Assembly: GCF_000300005.1 (NCBI RefSeq)
Contig: NC_018691.1
Location: 496,001 to 560,000, forward strand
Source: Alloalcanivorax dieselolei B5
GTDB taxonomy: Bacteria > Pseudomonadota > Gammaproteobacteria > Pseudomonadales > Alcanivoracaceae
Direction of reading: 5' to 3'
Length of the DNA stretch: 64,000 bases
Both the position numbers and the translations under genes were made by a program. Shown one piece after another: positions 8,709 to 17,640 of this stretch. The notes under the pieces were generated by a model. It was not told the origin of the DNA. It saw nothing but the letters and a program-made list of their open reading frames with translations, and ran no database searches. Position 1 is the first letter of the stretch; every line of letters begins with the position of its first letter.

Positions 8709-10331
8709 ATGGCAGTACTCGAAACCCAAGTGTCCTCCGCGGACGCCACTTTCCGCGAAAACCGGGCCGGTATGGAGGCTCTGCTGACGCGTTTGCGCTC
8801 GGTGGAGCAACGGACCCGGGACAAGTCCGCCGCCGCCAAGGGGCGCTTTGAAAAACGCGGGCAGTTGCTGCCGCGTGAGCGCGTGGCGCTGGTGCTGGAC
8901 CCCGGCGCCCCTTTTCTGGAACTGGCTACCCTGGCCGGCTACGGCATGGACAACTCCGATCCGGAGAAAACCATCCCTGGCGGCGGTAATATCGCCGGTA
9001 TCGGTTATGTCCGCGGCGTGCGCTGCATGATCCTCGCCACCGATTCCGGCATCGACGCCGGTGCCGCCCAGCCCATGGGGCTGGACAAGGTGCTGCGGGT
9101 GCAGGAGCTGGCACTGGAAAACAAGCTGCCGTACGTACAACTGGTGGAAAGCGCCGGTGCCAACCTGCTCAAGTACCGGGTCGAAGAGTTCATCATGGGC
9201 GGCTCCTCGTTTCGTAACCTGGCGCGTCTGTCCGCCGCTGGTCTGCCGGTGGTGACCGTCACGCACGGTTCCTCCACCGCCGGCGGCGCATACCAGACTG
9301 GACTGTCGGACTACATCATCATGGTGCGCGGCCGCTCCAAGGCCTTCCTGGCCGGTCCGCCGTTGCTGAAGGCGGCTACCGGTGAAGAAGCCACCGATGA
9401 GGAACTGGGCGGGGCCGAGATGCACACCACCTTGTCCGGTCTGGGGGACTACCTGGCCGAGGATGATCGCGACGCTCTGCGTCTGGTACGCGACATCATG
9501 GGCAAGCTGGACTGGAACCGGGATATCCCGGCGGCGGTGGCCGAACCGGCTCCGCCGCCCCGTTACGACGGCGAGGAACTGCTCGGCATCATGCCCATGG
9601 ACCACAAAAGACCGGTGGATATGAAGGAGGTGATCGCGCGCATCGTCGACGATTCCGACTTCCTCGAGTTCGGCGCCAACTACGGCCCCGCCACCGTCTG
9701 CGGGCAGGTGCGTATCGAAGGCATGGCACTGGGCATCATCACCAATAACGGGCCGATCGATCCCGCCGGGGCGACCAAGGCCACCCATTTTATTCAGGCC
9801 TGTTGCCAGTCGCGCACGCCGATCCTGTATCTGAACAACACCACCGGCTTTATTGTCGGCAAGGACTATGAGCAGGCCGGCATCATCAAACATGGCTCCA
9901 AGATGATCCAGGCGGTGACCAACGCCACCGTGCCGCAAATTACCCTGTACTGCGGTGCGTCCTTCGGCGCCGGTAATTACGGCATGTGCGGCCGGGGCTT
10001 TCATCCGCGTTTCTGTTTCTCCTGGCCCAACGCCAAGACCGCGGTGATGGGCGGGGAGCAGGCCGCCCGCACCATGAGCATCGTCACCGAATCGGCGGCC
10101 AAGCGCCGTGGCCAGGAAGTGGACCGTGCCGCCCTGGAGGACCTGGAAGGGCGCATCATCGACACCTTTGAAAGACAAATGGATGTGTTCGCCACCAGCG
10201 GACGCTTGCTGGATGACGGTGTCATTGACCCGCGCGATACCCGCGGTGTGCTCGCCTACGTGCTGTCCATCTGCCGTGAGGCGGAGCAGCGGCAAACCCA
10301 GCCGATGCAATTCTCCGTGGCCCGTCCCTGA
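8709..10331 (+). CDS. Acyl-CoA carboxylase, carboxyltransferase (beta) subunit; methylcrotonyl-/geranyl-CoA type
   Basis: Transfers CO2 from carboxybiotin to an unsaturated acyl-CoA. The ATG at 8709 has GGGAAG upstream and gives 540 residues, matching MCC/GCC beta subunits. Two crotonase-like halves are visible: the first holds GSSTAGGAYQTGLSD (~190-204) and FLAGPPLLKAATGE (~212-225), the second NNTTGFIVGKDYEQ (~377-390) and CGASFGAGNYGMCGRGF (~415-431). The paired alpha subunit follows 16 bases later. The neighbours include a hydratase and a CoA ligase but no HMG-CoA lyase, which favours a geranyl-CoA (Atu) or other branched-acid route over plain leucine degradation. The substrate remains open. 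Confidence 0.92.
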   Translation: MAVLETQVSSADATFRENRAGMEALLTRLRSVEQRTRDKSAAAKGRFEKRGQLLPRERVALVLDPGAPFLELATLAGYGMDNSDPEKTIPGGGNIAGIGYVRGVRCMILATDSGIDAGAAQPMGLDKVLRVQELALENKLPYVQLVESAGANLLKYRVEEFIMGGSSFRNLARLSAAGLPVVTVTHGSSTAGGAYQTGLSDYIIMVRGRSKAFLAGPPLLKAATGEEATDEELGGAEMHTTLSGLGDYLAEDDRDALRLVRDIMGKLDWNRDIPAAVAEPAPPPRYDGEELLGIMPMDHKRPVDMKEVIARIVDDSDFLEFGANYGPATVCGQVRIEGMALGIITNNGPIDPAGATKATHFIQACCQSRTPILYLNNTTGFIVGKDYEQAGIIKHGSKMIQAVTNATVPQITLYCGASFGAGNYGMCGRGFHPRFCFSWPNAKTAVMGGEQAARTMSIVTESAAKRRGQEVDRAALEDLEGRIIDTFERQMDVFATSGRLLDDGVIDPRDTRGVLAYVLSICREAEQRQTQPMQFSVARP

Positions 10332-10347
10332 TCCGAGCGGTAACGAT

Positions 10348-12333
10348 ATGAGCAAAGCGACCCCTTTCAGCAAGATACTGATCGCCAACCGTGGCGAAAT
10401 TGCCCTGCGCGTCCAACGTAGCGCCAGGGAACTGGGCTACCGCACGGTGGCGGTCTATTCCCGCGCCGACCGTGATGCCCGCCACGTCCTGGAGGCGGAC
10501 CAGGCGGTTTGCATCGGCGAGGCCCTGCCGGCGCAGTCCTATCTGAATATCGACAACATCATCGATGCCGCCAGACGCGCCGGCGCCGACGCGGTGCATC
10601 CCGGTTACGGCTTTCTGGCGGAGAATCCGGCGCTGGCGAGGGCGTGCGCCGACGCCGGGCTGGTGTTCATCGGTCCCTCCGCCGAGGCCATCGAAGCCAT
10701 GGGGCACAAGGCCCGCGCCAAGCTGTTGATGGAGCAGGCCGGCGTGCCCTGCGTGCCCGGTTATCAGGGCCAGGACCAAAGTGAACAACGGCTGCACCGG
10801 GAAGCGGATGACATCGGCTACCCGGTGATGATCAAAGCCACCGCCGGTGGTGGCGGGCGCGGCATGCGTCTGGTGGAAAGCACGGACACTTTTCTGGAGG
10901 CGTTGGCCAGCGCCCGTTCGGAGGCGCAAAGCGCTTTTGGCGATCCGGAGGTGATTTTGGAGAAAGCCATCGTCGAACCGAGGCATGTGGAAATCCAGGT
11001 GGTGGCGGACCGTCACGGCAAGGCGCTGCATTTCGGTGAGCGGGATTGTTCGGTGCAGCGCCGTCATCAGAAGGTGGTGGAGGAAGCGCCATCCCCGGCG
11101 GTGGATCAGGCGTTGCGTGAGCAGATGGGCGAGACCGCCGTGCGGGCGGTGCGGGCCATCGGCTATGAAGGTGCCGGTACGCTGGAATTCCTGCTGGATG
11201 GCGAGGGCCGCTTCTACTTCATGGAAATGAACACGCGCCTGCAGGTGGAACACCCGGTCACCGAGGCGATCACCGGTGTCGATCTGGTCGCCCTGCAATT
11301 GCGGGTGGCCGCCGGAGAGCCCCTGGCTCTGGAACAGGAGGACATCCGCTTCCGGGGACACGCTATCGAAGTACGTCTCTGCGCGGAAAGTCCGCGCCAG
11401 GGCTTCATGCCGCAAAGTGGCACCCTGGTGCGCTGGCGCGCGCCGCGAACCCTGCGGGTAGACAGCGCCTTGCAGGACGGCGCCGAGGTGCCACCGTTCT
11501 ATGACTCCATGGTGGCCAAGTTGATCGCCTGGGGCGAGAACCGCGACGAAGCCCGCCGCCGTCTGGCCACGGGTCTGGAAGAACTGGTGGCGCTGGGCGT
11601 GGAAACCAACCAGGGCTTTCTGGCGCGCTGCCTGCGCGACCCGGTGTTCGCCGCTGGCGAAGCCACTACCGCTTTCGTGGAACAGCGGCAGGGCGACTTG
11701 CTGCACCAGGATGAGGAACACGGACAGCAACTGCAGGCGCTGGCCGCCGCTTTGTTGTATCTCACCGACAGCGGGGCCGGCAGTGCCAGATCCGGCTTGT
11801 CTTCCCGGTTGCCGCTGATCGTGCGCTATCAACTGCGTGACGAAGACGGCGCCGCCACCCTGACCCGCTTGCAGTCGGATCGTTTGCAGGTGGTCATCGA
11901 CGACGTCGTCACGGCATTCGGGCTGCTCGGTTTCACCGCTGAAGGAGTGCGGCTGGAACGCGACGGCGTGGTGGAGACGGTAGCGCTGGAGCGTCGTGGA
12001 GACGTGTTGTACTTCCTCCATGACGGCGAAGGCTACGCGGTAACGGACTGTACCTACGCCGCCGCTGCCCGGGGCGCCGTTGATGGTGGCGACGGCCGGG
12101 TGCGGGCGTCCATGAACGGTCGCCTGGTGTCGGTGGCGGTCCGCGAAGGTCAGCGGGTGGAAGCCGGCGAAGCGGTGCTCACGCTGGAAGCGATGAAGAT
12201 GGAGCACGTGCACCGGGCCGGCGTCGGCGGTGTGGTCTCGGTGATCAGCGCCGCCGAAGGGGATCAGGTGGCCGCCGGCCGGGTGTTGGTGGAAATCGAA
12301 GCGGATGCCAGTGAGGAGAGCAAACCGGAATGA
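10348..12333 (+). CDS. Acyl-CoA carboxylase, biotin carboxylase/biotin carrier (alpha) subunit
   Basis: Carboxylates its own biotin with bicarbonate and ATP. The start at 10348 (MSKATPFSKILIANRGEIA) gives 661 residues, as for MCC alpha. Biotin carboxylase N-domain about 10-120, ATP-grasp with KATAGGGGRGMRLV (~160-175), substrate residues FMEMNTRLQVEHPVTE (~291-306), then a linker and a C-terminal biotinyl domain with EAMKMEH, the biotinylated lysine being K617. It overlaps the next gene by 4 bases (ATGA), so the operon is translationally coupled. An in-frame opening extends upstream into the beta gene but is not used in any likely product. Confidence 0.95.
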   Translation: MSKATPFSKILIANRGEIALRVQRSARELGYRTVAVYSRADRDARHVLEADQAVCIGEALPAQSYLNIDNIIDAARRAGADAVHPGYGFLAENPALARACADAGLVFIGPSAEAIEAMGHKARAKLLMEQAGVPCVPGYQGQDQSEQRLHREADDIGYPVMIKATAGGGGRGMRLVESTDTFLEALASARSEAQSAFGDPEVILEKAIVEPRHVEIQVVADRHGKALHFGERDCSVQRRHQKVVEEAPSPAVDQALREQMGETAVRAVRAIGYEGAGTLEFLLDGEGRFYFMEMNTRLQVEHPVTEAITGVDLVALQLRVAAGEPLALEQEDIRFRGHAIEVRLCAESPRQGFMPQSGTLVRWRAPRTLRVDSALQDGAEVPPFYDSMVAKLIAWGENRDEARRRLATGLEELVALGVETNQGFLARCLRDPVFAAGEATTAFVEQRQGDLLHQDEEHGQQLQALAAALLYLTDSGAGSARSGLSSRLPLIVRYQLRDEDGAATLTRLQSDRLQVVIDDVVTAFGLLGFTAEGVRLERDGVVETVALERRGDVLYFLHDGEGYAVTDCTYAAAARGAVDGGDGRVRASMNGRLVSVAVREGQRVEAGEAVLTLEAMKMEHVHRAGVGGVVSVISAAEGDQVAAGRVLVEIEADASEESKPE

Positions 12334-13109
12334 GTACGGAACAAGCGGTATTACTGGAGAAACGTGGCCGGGCGCTGTGGATCACGGTGAACCGGCCGGA
12401 GAAACGCAACGCCATTAATCAGGCGGTGATCGATGGTATCCGTCAGGGCTATGAACAGGCTCAGGCGGATCCTCAGGTGCGTGTGATCGTACTTACCGGC
12501 AGCGGCGACAAGGCCTTTTGCGCCGGCGCTGATCTGCGCCCCGGAGAGGGGTTTGTCTTCGATTACGCCAAGCCCAATGCCGACTACGCCGATCTGATGC
12601 GTCTCGCCAGCCATTGCACGGTGCCGAGCATTGCCCGGGTGAACGGGGTCTGCATGGCCGGTGGCATGGGATTGCTGTGCATGACCGACATGGCGGTGGC
12701 GGTGGACACGGTACGCTTCGGGTTGCCGGAAGTGAAGATCGGGGTCTTCCCGATGCAGGTGTTGAGCTTGCTACAACGGCTGGTGCCGCAGCGGGTGCTG
12801 CGTGAATGGTGCTTCACTGGTGAACCTTTCACCGCCGACGAAGCGTTGCAGGCGGGGCTGGTCAATCATTTGGCGCCGGCGGAGGAACTGGACGCCAAGG
12901 TCGAGTGGTTGATTGACCGTCTGGTGGACAAATCCCCCACCGCTATCCGCCGGGGCAAGTACGCGTTACGTGCCATAGAGGCGATGTCCTTCGATCAGGC
13001 CATCGCCTACACCGAAACCCAGATCGCCACCCTCGCACTTACCGAGGATGCCAAGGAGGGCCTGGCCGCATTCAATGAGAAGCGCGCGCCGGATTGGCCC
13101 GGGCGGTAG
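12330..13109 (+). CDS. Enoyl-CoA hydratase/isomerase family protein
   Basis: Crotonase-fold enzyme of 259 residues, expected to hydrate the carboxylated enoyl-CoA (methylglutaconyl- or isohexenylglutaconyl-CoA-like step). Oxyanion-hole region FCAGADLRPG (63-72) and VNGVCMAGGMGLL (104-116) are present. Compared with rat crotonase, the glutamate equivalent to E164 is kept (E134 in FGLPEVKIG), but the E144 position is glycine (G114). That could mean altered chemistry or isomerase-like use. Its start overlaps the alpha subunit stop by 4 bases. Confidence 0.9.
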   Translation: MSTEQAVLLEKRGRALWITVNRPEKRNAINQAVIDGIRQGYEQAQADPQVRVIVLTGSGDKAFCAGADLRPGEGFVFDYAKPNADYADLMRLASHCTVPSIARVNGVCMAGGMGLLCMTDMAVAVDTVRFGLPEVKIGVFPMQVLSLLQRLVPQRVLREWCFTGEPFTADEALQAGLVNHLAPAEELDAKVEWLIDRLVDKSPTAIRRGKYALRAIEAMSFDQAIAYTETQIATLALTEDAKEGLAAFNEKRAPDWPGR

Positions 13110-13154
13110 CTGCCCGGCCTGTTCCCATAAGCACAACAACAGGAGAGCCGTATC

Positions 13155-14756
13155 ATGACAGTGAATCTCGACGAAGAAGCTTTCGGCCGGCATATGGTGG
13201 ACCGGGTCTGTGTCGGTGACATGAGCACCCGGGCCGCGGATCTGTTTCCGGACAGAGTGGCGTTGGTTTGTGGCGAGCAAAGCCTTACTTACGGTGAACT
13301 GGATCGGCGCGCGAATCGTCTGGGCAGTGCCTTGCTGGGCCTGGGTTTGAAGCGTCAGGACGTGGTCGGAGTGATGGCCGGCAACTGCCTGGAAATCCTG
13401 ATCACTTATCTCGCCTGCGCCAAGGCCGGGTTGATCTGTGCGCCGGCCAATCTGGGGCTGCGTCCCTCGGAAATCGCCTATTGCTTCCAGGATGCCGCGG
13501 CGAAGGTGCTGATCGTGCAGGATCAGTTGCTGGCGGCGGCGACGGAACTGGTGCCGTCGTTGCCGGAGCTTCAGGGCGTTTATTGGACCGGAGAGCGGGC
13601 GCCGGAGAATCTGCCCAAGGATGCGGGCTCGTTCGACGGGTTGCTGGAGCAAGGCGACGATGGCGAGTTGCAAGTGCCGGTGTTTGATCGTGACGCGGTG
13701 CAACTGCTGTACACCAGCGGCACCACCGCGTTGCCCAAGGGCGTGCTCACCAGCCATCTGGCGGTGACCATGGCCGGGCTGTCCGGGGCGCTTGCCCATC
13801 AAGCCGATCACAACACCAGGGCACTGGTGGTGCTGCCGCTGTTTCATTGCGCCATGCTCAATTCCATGACCGTGCCCATGTTCACGGTGGGGGCTCAGGT
13901 GATTCTGGCGCCGGGATTCGATACACCGGAAAACATGCTGGCTCTGATCGAAAAGCACCGGGCCAATGTGATCATGTTTCTGCCGATGATGTACGGGCAG
14001 TTGCTGGACGCCGCGGCGCGCGGCAGCCATGACCTGACCTCGGTGACGCGGGCGGTCTATGCCATGGCGCCGATGCCGGATGAACGGCTGCGCGCTCTGC
14101 ACGAGTTGTTCCCCAATGCCGATGTGGTGCTCGGGTCCGGCCAGACCGAATTCACCCCGGCCACCTGCATGCAGCGGCCGGAGCATCAGTGGAGCAAGGC
14201 CGCCACCTGGGGCACCGCCACCGCCATGACGCGGGTGGCGATCATGGACGACCTGGGCCGCCTGTTGCCCCGTGGCGAGCCGGGGGAAATCGTCTATCGC
14301 GGACCGCAGACCATGAACGGCTATCTGAATCAGCCGGACAAGACCCGCGAGAGTTTTCAGCACGGTTGGTTTCACAGCGGCGACATTGCCTGGATGGACG
14401 AGGACGGCGCCATCTGGTTCACCGACCGCAAGAAGGACGTGATCAAGACCGGCGGCGAGAACGTGGCGTCGATCGAAGTGGAACGCTGTCTGATGGAGCA
14501 TGAAACGGTGGCGGAAGCCGCGGTGGTGGGGCTACCCCATGAACACTGGGGGGAAGCGATCACCGCGGTGGTGATTCTCAAACCTGGTGCGCGGGCGGAC
14601 GAAGAGCGGGTGCTGGAGCATTGCCGGGAGCGGCTGGCGGGCTTCAAGGTGCCCAAGGCGGTGCTGTTCACGGAAGAATTTCCACGCACTGGAACCGGCA
14701 AAGTGCAAAAGCACATGATTCGCTCCGAGCACGAGGCGTATTACCAGCCGGGCTGA
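13155..14756 (+). CDS. Acyl-CoA synthetase, AMP-forming
   Basis: ANL-family ligase of 533 residues, last gene of the carboxylase operon (45-base gap). RBS AGGAGAG precedes the ATG. P-loop signature YTSGTTALPKG lies at about 187-197, the adenylate motif GSGQTEFTP at about 327-335, the hinge region TDRKKDVIKTGGENV at about 423-437, and the catalytic lysine near residue 516 in GTGKVQKH. It probably activates the acid that the neighbouring carboxylase and hydratase then process. This matches the acid-ligase role of AtuH in terpenoid degradation, but the specificity is not readable from sequence alone. Confidence 0.93.
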   Translation: MTVNLDEEAFGRHMVDRVCVGDMSTRAADLFPDRVALVCGEQSLTYGELDRRANRLGSALLGLGLKRQDVVGVMAGNCLEILITYLACAKAGLICAPANLGLRPSEIAYCFQDAAAKVLIVQDQLLAAATELVPSLPELQGVYWTGERAPENLPKDAGSFDGLLEQGDDGELQVPVFDRDAVQLLYTSGTTALPKGVLTSHLAVTMAGLSGALAHQADHNTRALVVLPLFHCAMLNSMTVPMFTVGAQVILAPGFDTPENMLALIEKHRANVIMFLPMMYGQLLDAAARGSHDLTSVTRAVYAMAPMPDERLRALHELFPNADVVLGSGQTEFTPATCMQRPEHQWSKAATWGTATAMTRVAIMDDLGRLLPRGEPGEIVYRGPQTMNGYLNQPDKTRESFQHGWFHSGDIAWMDEDGAIWFTDRKKDVIKTGGENVASIEVERCLMEHETVAEAAVVGLPHEHWGEAITAVVILKPGARADEERVLEHCRERLAGFKVPKAVLFTEEFPRTGTGKVQKHMIRSEHEAYYQPG

Positions 14757-14786
14757 CGCTGGTTGACCCTATTCCTTACAACCTGA

Positions 14787-14902
14787 CTACGAAGCCACTG
14801 TGGGAAGCTTGCTTGCAAGCGAATGGGCAACTGCCCTGGGGGAGTATTCGCGGCCAAGGCCGCTTCCCACAGCGATGGACCGCGAAGCCGCTCCTCTGTG
14901 GG
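14787..14902. repeat. REP-like element, degenerate copy with three half-sites
   Basis: Starts CTACGAAGCCACTGTGGGAA and continues GCTTGCTTGCAAGCGAAT, like the other REP copies but with GGGAAGC in place of AGGAGC. An inverse half is at 14846-14872 (ATTCGCGGCCAAGGCCGC) and a third GAAGCCGCTCC half-site follows to 14902. The mixed cores suggest two REP subfamilies recombined. Confidence 0.6.
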
Positions 14903-15035
14903 CTGTCTTGGCAGCGAATCGGCGTGTAAGCCTCTAATCCCTGGCCGATTTGTGCTTACGCGCCGCCAAACCTCGTTATTTCCCTCCAAATGCTTGTTAT
15001 TGCACGACATTGACACGGTTTTCCTCGCCAGGGTT

Positions 15036-15063
15036 TTGACAGCCGTTTCGCCACGGGCAGAAT
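15036..15063 (+). promoter_or_regulatory. Possible sigma-70 promoter upstream of the FKBP gene
   Basis: TTGACA (15036-15041) and CAGAAT (15058-15063) with a 16-base spacer, about 250 bases before the start codon. The -35 box is perfect and the -10 box has four of six matches. Predicted by eye only. Confidence 0.3.
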
Positions 15064-15316
15064 GAAGGCTGACTGGAACTCTTGGGGGAAATGCCGGTCA
15101 GCTTCAGACGTTACATCTTTGTTTCTCCTGTTGGTCGGGGTGTTTTCGGTTCCGTTGGACCATGGCGACCCCCGACCCTTGTCGGCGTTCACGGTTTAGC
15201 GCTGGCGCGAGGGGGCGGGAAACTGGCAGTATGGCCAGATTCCGCCGCCGGGTGCTGGGGCGCGGCCGTTACTTCGGCGGGCGAGCGGGAAATAACCACA
15301 GGCCAATGGAGGCAGA

Positions 15317-16087
15317 ATGAAAAAGTTGGGAATCGTGCTGGCCGGTACCGTCCTGGTGGCGGCTTGCGGTCAACAGGACGGCGGTGAGGATGCCGCCAAG
15401 GTGGAGATCAAGACGGACGACCAGAAAGCGTCCTACGCACTGGGTTATCGCAGTGCCGAGCAAATGAGTGCCATGGAGGGACTGGATACCGAAGCGATGA
15501 TTGCCGGTATCCGCGATGGTCACACTGGCACGGATTCCCGTCTTGGGGATGAGGACCTGAACCAGCTGATCCAGGACTTCCAGATGCGTCTGGTGGAAAA
15601 GCGCCAGGCCAAGCAGGAACAGGAAGCCGAGGATAACCTGAAGAAAGGCGAGCAATTCCTGGCCGAGAACGGTAAGCGTGACGGTGTTACCACCACCGAC
15701 AGCGGATTGCAGTACGAAGTGCTGAAGTCCGGCGAGGAAGGCGCGCCGTCCCCCACCGTGGAGGACACCGTTACCGTGCATTACGAGGGCAGCACCACCG
15801 ATGGTGAGGTGTTCGACAGCTCCATCGAGCGGGACCAGCCGGCCACGTTCGGTCTGGCCCACATTATCCCGGGTTGGCAGGAAGCGCTGCCGATGATGAA
15901 AGTCGGTGATAAGTGGAAGCTCTACCTGCCGGCGGAACTGGGCTACGGCAAGCAGGGCGCCGGTGGTGACATCGGGCCCAACGAAGTGCTGATCTTCGAA
16001 GTGGAGTTGCTGGGTATTCAGGGTCAGGGCGATGACGCCGCCGATGACCAGGCCGCGGAAGAGCCCGCGGCGGACGATGCCGAATAA
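15317..16087 (+). CDS. FKBP-type peptidyl-prolyl cis-trans isomerase, lipoprotein (FkpA/Mip-like)
   Basis: Catalyses proline isomerisation during folding of exported proteins. It has 256 residues with a lipoprotein signal peptide and lipobox LVAAC (C17), so it should be anchored in the envelope. The Mip/FkpA N-terminal dimerisation domain (about 30-120, helical, with a charged coiled coil KRQAKQEQEAEDNLKKGEQF) is followed by the FKBP domain (about 135-235; DTVTVHYEGSTTDGEVFDSS, FGLAHIIPGWQEALPMM and ELGYGKQGAG are the active-site segments). The tail is acidic and alanine-rich. RBS GGAGG lies upstream of the ATG. Convergent with rsd. Confidence 0.94.
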   Translation: MKKLGIVLAGTVLVAACGQQDGGEDAAKVEIKTDDQKASYALGYRSAEQMSAMEGLDTEAMIAGIRDGHTGTDSRLGDEDLNQLIQDFQMRLVEKRQAKQEQEAEDNLKKGEQFLAENGKRDGVTTTDSGLQYEVLKSGEEGAPSPTVEDTVTVHYEGSTTDGEVFDSSIERDQPATFGLAHIIPGWQEALPMMKVGDKWKLYLPAELGYGKQGAGGDIGPNEVLIFEVELLGIQGQGDDAADDQAAEEPAADDAE

Positions 16088-16095
16088 CACCGCCG

Positions 16096-16125
16096 TTCCG
16101 GCCGGCCCCGATGGGTCGGCCGGAA
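16096..16125. terminator. Hairpin between convergent FKBP and rsd genes
   Basis: TTCCGGCCG (16096-16104) pairs with CGGCCGGAA (16117-16125), and the inner bases extend the stem. It lies just after one stop codon and just before the other, so it could end both transcripts, although neither side has a strong U-run. Confidence 0.55.
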
Positions 16126-16133
16126 ACCGCCAG

Positions 16134-16625
16134 CTACCCTTGCCCGGCTCGCGCCACTGGCTGCTGGTAAAGGCTCACTATCAGTTGATCTTCCAGGGCG
16201 AACCGCTCCTCCAGCGCCACCATCAAGCGCGCCACCCGTTCCGGTAACTCGGTCAGCCGCGTCATGCAGTGGGTCGGATTGTCGTAATCCTCATTGAACG
16301 CCAGTGCTTCCTCGGTGGAGGCATCCAGCCTCTGAATCAATTGTTCCGCCCACTGTGGTGGCCCGCTGCCGTAATGGCGCGCCGCTCGCACCAGGGCGTT
16401 ATAGACCTCGAAATAACCCGCGCTGAGATAGTCCATCAGAACCTGACAGAGGTCCTGGATGCGTTGATGGATGGGGGGATCCGGTTCTTCCCGTGACGGC
16501 GTGTGGTCGACGCCCTGTACCTGGCAAAGGAGCACGATCAATTGCCGCCGCTCCTCCAGCCAGGCCTGTACCAGTGCCTCAATTTGCTGCCATTGGGCCA
16601 ATGCTGTGGAACTGGAACTTGCCAT
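16134..16625 (-). CDS. rsd: Regulator of sigma 70 (Rsd/AlgQ family anti-sigma factor)
   Basis: Binds the housekeeping sigma-70 factor and shifts RNA polymerase toward alternative sigma factors in stationary phase. 163 residues, all-helical. Family features visible: WLEERRQLIVLLCQVQG (19-35), QDLCQVLMDYLSAGYFEVYNAL (about 57-78), and LDASTEEALAFNEDYD. RBS AGGAG precedes the ATG at 16625. It is near dsbB, an arrangement also known for algQ in pseudomonads. Confidence 0.88.
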   Translation of the reverse strand: MASSSSTALAQWQQIEALVQAWLEERRQLIVLLCQVQGVDHTPSREEPDPPIHQRIQDLCQVLMDYLSAGYFEVYNALVRAARHYGSGPPQWAEQLIQRLDASTEEALAFNEDYDNPTHCMTRLTELPERVARLMVALEERFALEDQLIVSLYQQPVARAGQG

Positions 16626-16932
16626 TGTTCGCTCTCCTTTATTCGGGCATGGCTGACAGATTTTTTCCTTGGGGAAGTCGAGACTAGAACCGGCGAATAG
16701 CGGCTGGCAATGGGTGAGAATGGGACAGGATCCGGGTGAAGGGGAAAAAGCGCGGGGTATCAGTGGGTTGCCGTAAAAGATGATTTCTTCATAACCTTCT
16801 CGCGTTCTTATAAGTGTCGCGGCATAACGTTTTTCCGAGCCCGGATTTGGCGTGCCGGCGTGTTGCGTGTGAGTCTGCCTGCGAATGGTGGGACAGCAGT
16901 GGCCCTCTTCATACAGAAGAGGGCCGCGATAC
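16626..16932. other. 307-bp intergenic region between rsd and the LrgB-type gene
   Basis: Contains the rsd ribosome-binding site and presumably its promoter. The segment 16778-16830 is AT-richer (TTCTTCATAACC, TTCTTATAAG) and is the most promoter-like part. A perfect 10-bp stem hairpin lies at 16901-16925. No gene seen. Confidence 0.5.
16901..16925 (-). terminator. Hairpin downstream of the LrgB-type gene
   Basis: GGCCCTCTTC (16901-16910) and GAAGAGGGCC (16916-16925) form a perfect 10-bp stem with a 5-base loop, eight bases beyond the LrgB-type stop codon. It lacks a U-tract, so its termination strength is uncertain. Confidence 0.5.
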
Positions 16933-17640
16933 TCAGCCCATCAACGAGGAAACCCACGGCCAGATCCAGGGCAGGGCCAGGGCGGTCAGCAGGCCGGTCA
17001 GGCCCAGCGCCAGGCCGCCGAAAGCCCCCGCCTTTTCGCTGAACTCGAAGGCGCGGGCGGTGCCGATGGCGTGGGCCACCAATCCGAGGGCGAAACCGCG
17101 AATGCGGTCATCCTCCACCCGCAACAGCCGGAATACCGGGCCGGCGGCCAGGGCGCCGACGATGCCAGTGATCGCCACCGCGCCGGCGGCCAGGGAAACA
17201 TCCCCATTGGTGACCCTCGCCACCTCGATGGCGATAGGCGTGGTGATGGATTTGGGCGCCAGGGAGCCGACCACGGTTTCCGGCGCGCCCAGCCACCAGG
17301 CCAGGCCCACCGCCAGCCCGGAGGCCAGCGCCGCGCCGATCACCACGGTGATCAGCAATGGCCGCCAGACGCTGCGCACGGTATGCAGCTGGCGATACAG
17401 CGGCCAGGCCAGGGCCACGGTGGCGGGGCCGAGCAGGAAGGAAATCAGAGCGGTCTGGTCACGGTATTCCTCGTAAGGCACGCCCACCAGCGGCAGCACG
17501 ATGATGACCGGAATGGCGGCGACGATGAACGGGTGAAACAGCGCCAGGCTGTTGGATTTGGCGTAGGCCCATTGGGCGAAACGGTAGCTGGCCAGCGTCA
17601 GCAGCAATCCGAACAAAGGGGTGTGCAGCAGCTCAGCCAT
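16933..17640 (-). CDS. lrgB: LrgB/CidB family membrane protein
   Basis: Integral membrane protein of the LrgB/CidB (YohK) family, thought to modulate murein hydrolase export or overflow-metabolite transport with its LrgA/CidA partner. The ATG at 17640 follows GGAGGAGA at eight bases and gives 235 residues. There are about 6-7 hydrophobic helices and the conserved segment SLAPKSITTPIAIEVA (about 133-148), the family signature. The start lies inside the end of the upstream partner gene (8-base overlap), so the two are co-translated. Confidence 0.9.
   Translation of the reverse strand: MAELLHTPLFGLLLTLASYRFAQWAYAKSNSLALFHPFIVAAIPVIIVLPLVGVPYEEYRDQTALISFLLGPATVALAWPLYRQLHTVRSVWRPLLITVVIGAALASGLAVGLAWWLGAPETVVGSLAPKSITTPIAIEVARVTNGDVSLAAGAVAITGIVGALAAGPVFRLLRVEDDRIRGFALGLVAHAIGTARAFEFSEKAGAFGGLALGLTGLLTALALPWIWPWVSSLMG

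Larger units (their letters stand above)
14757..15316. other. 560-bp intergenic region between the carboxylase operon and the FKBP gene
   Basis: No credible gene on either strand. The first part (14787-14902) is a degenerate REP-like cluster. The rest includes a possible sigma-70 promoter (15036-15063) and a long-range 8-bp complementarity GGTCGGGG (near 15135) with CCCCGACC (near 15173) that could fold in a transcript leader. The long stretch between the promoter and the FKBP start could be a 5' UTR; I see no known riboswitch. Confidence 0.5.

Noticed and set aside
8580-14501. Long minus-strand open frames opposite the carboxylase operon
   Set aside because: Translations are low-complexity antisense products; the plus-strand genes have all family motifs.
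8709-14756. Calling the operon liuBDC for leucine degradation
   Set aside because: Gene order differs and isovaleryl-CoA dehydrogenase and HMG-CoA lyase are missing, so the specific liu name is not supported.
14956-15192. 78-codon minus-strand frame before the FKBP gene
   Set aside because: No RBS, no family resemblance, biased composition; treated as non-coding.
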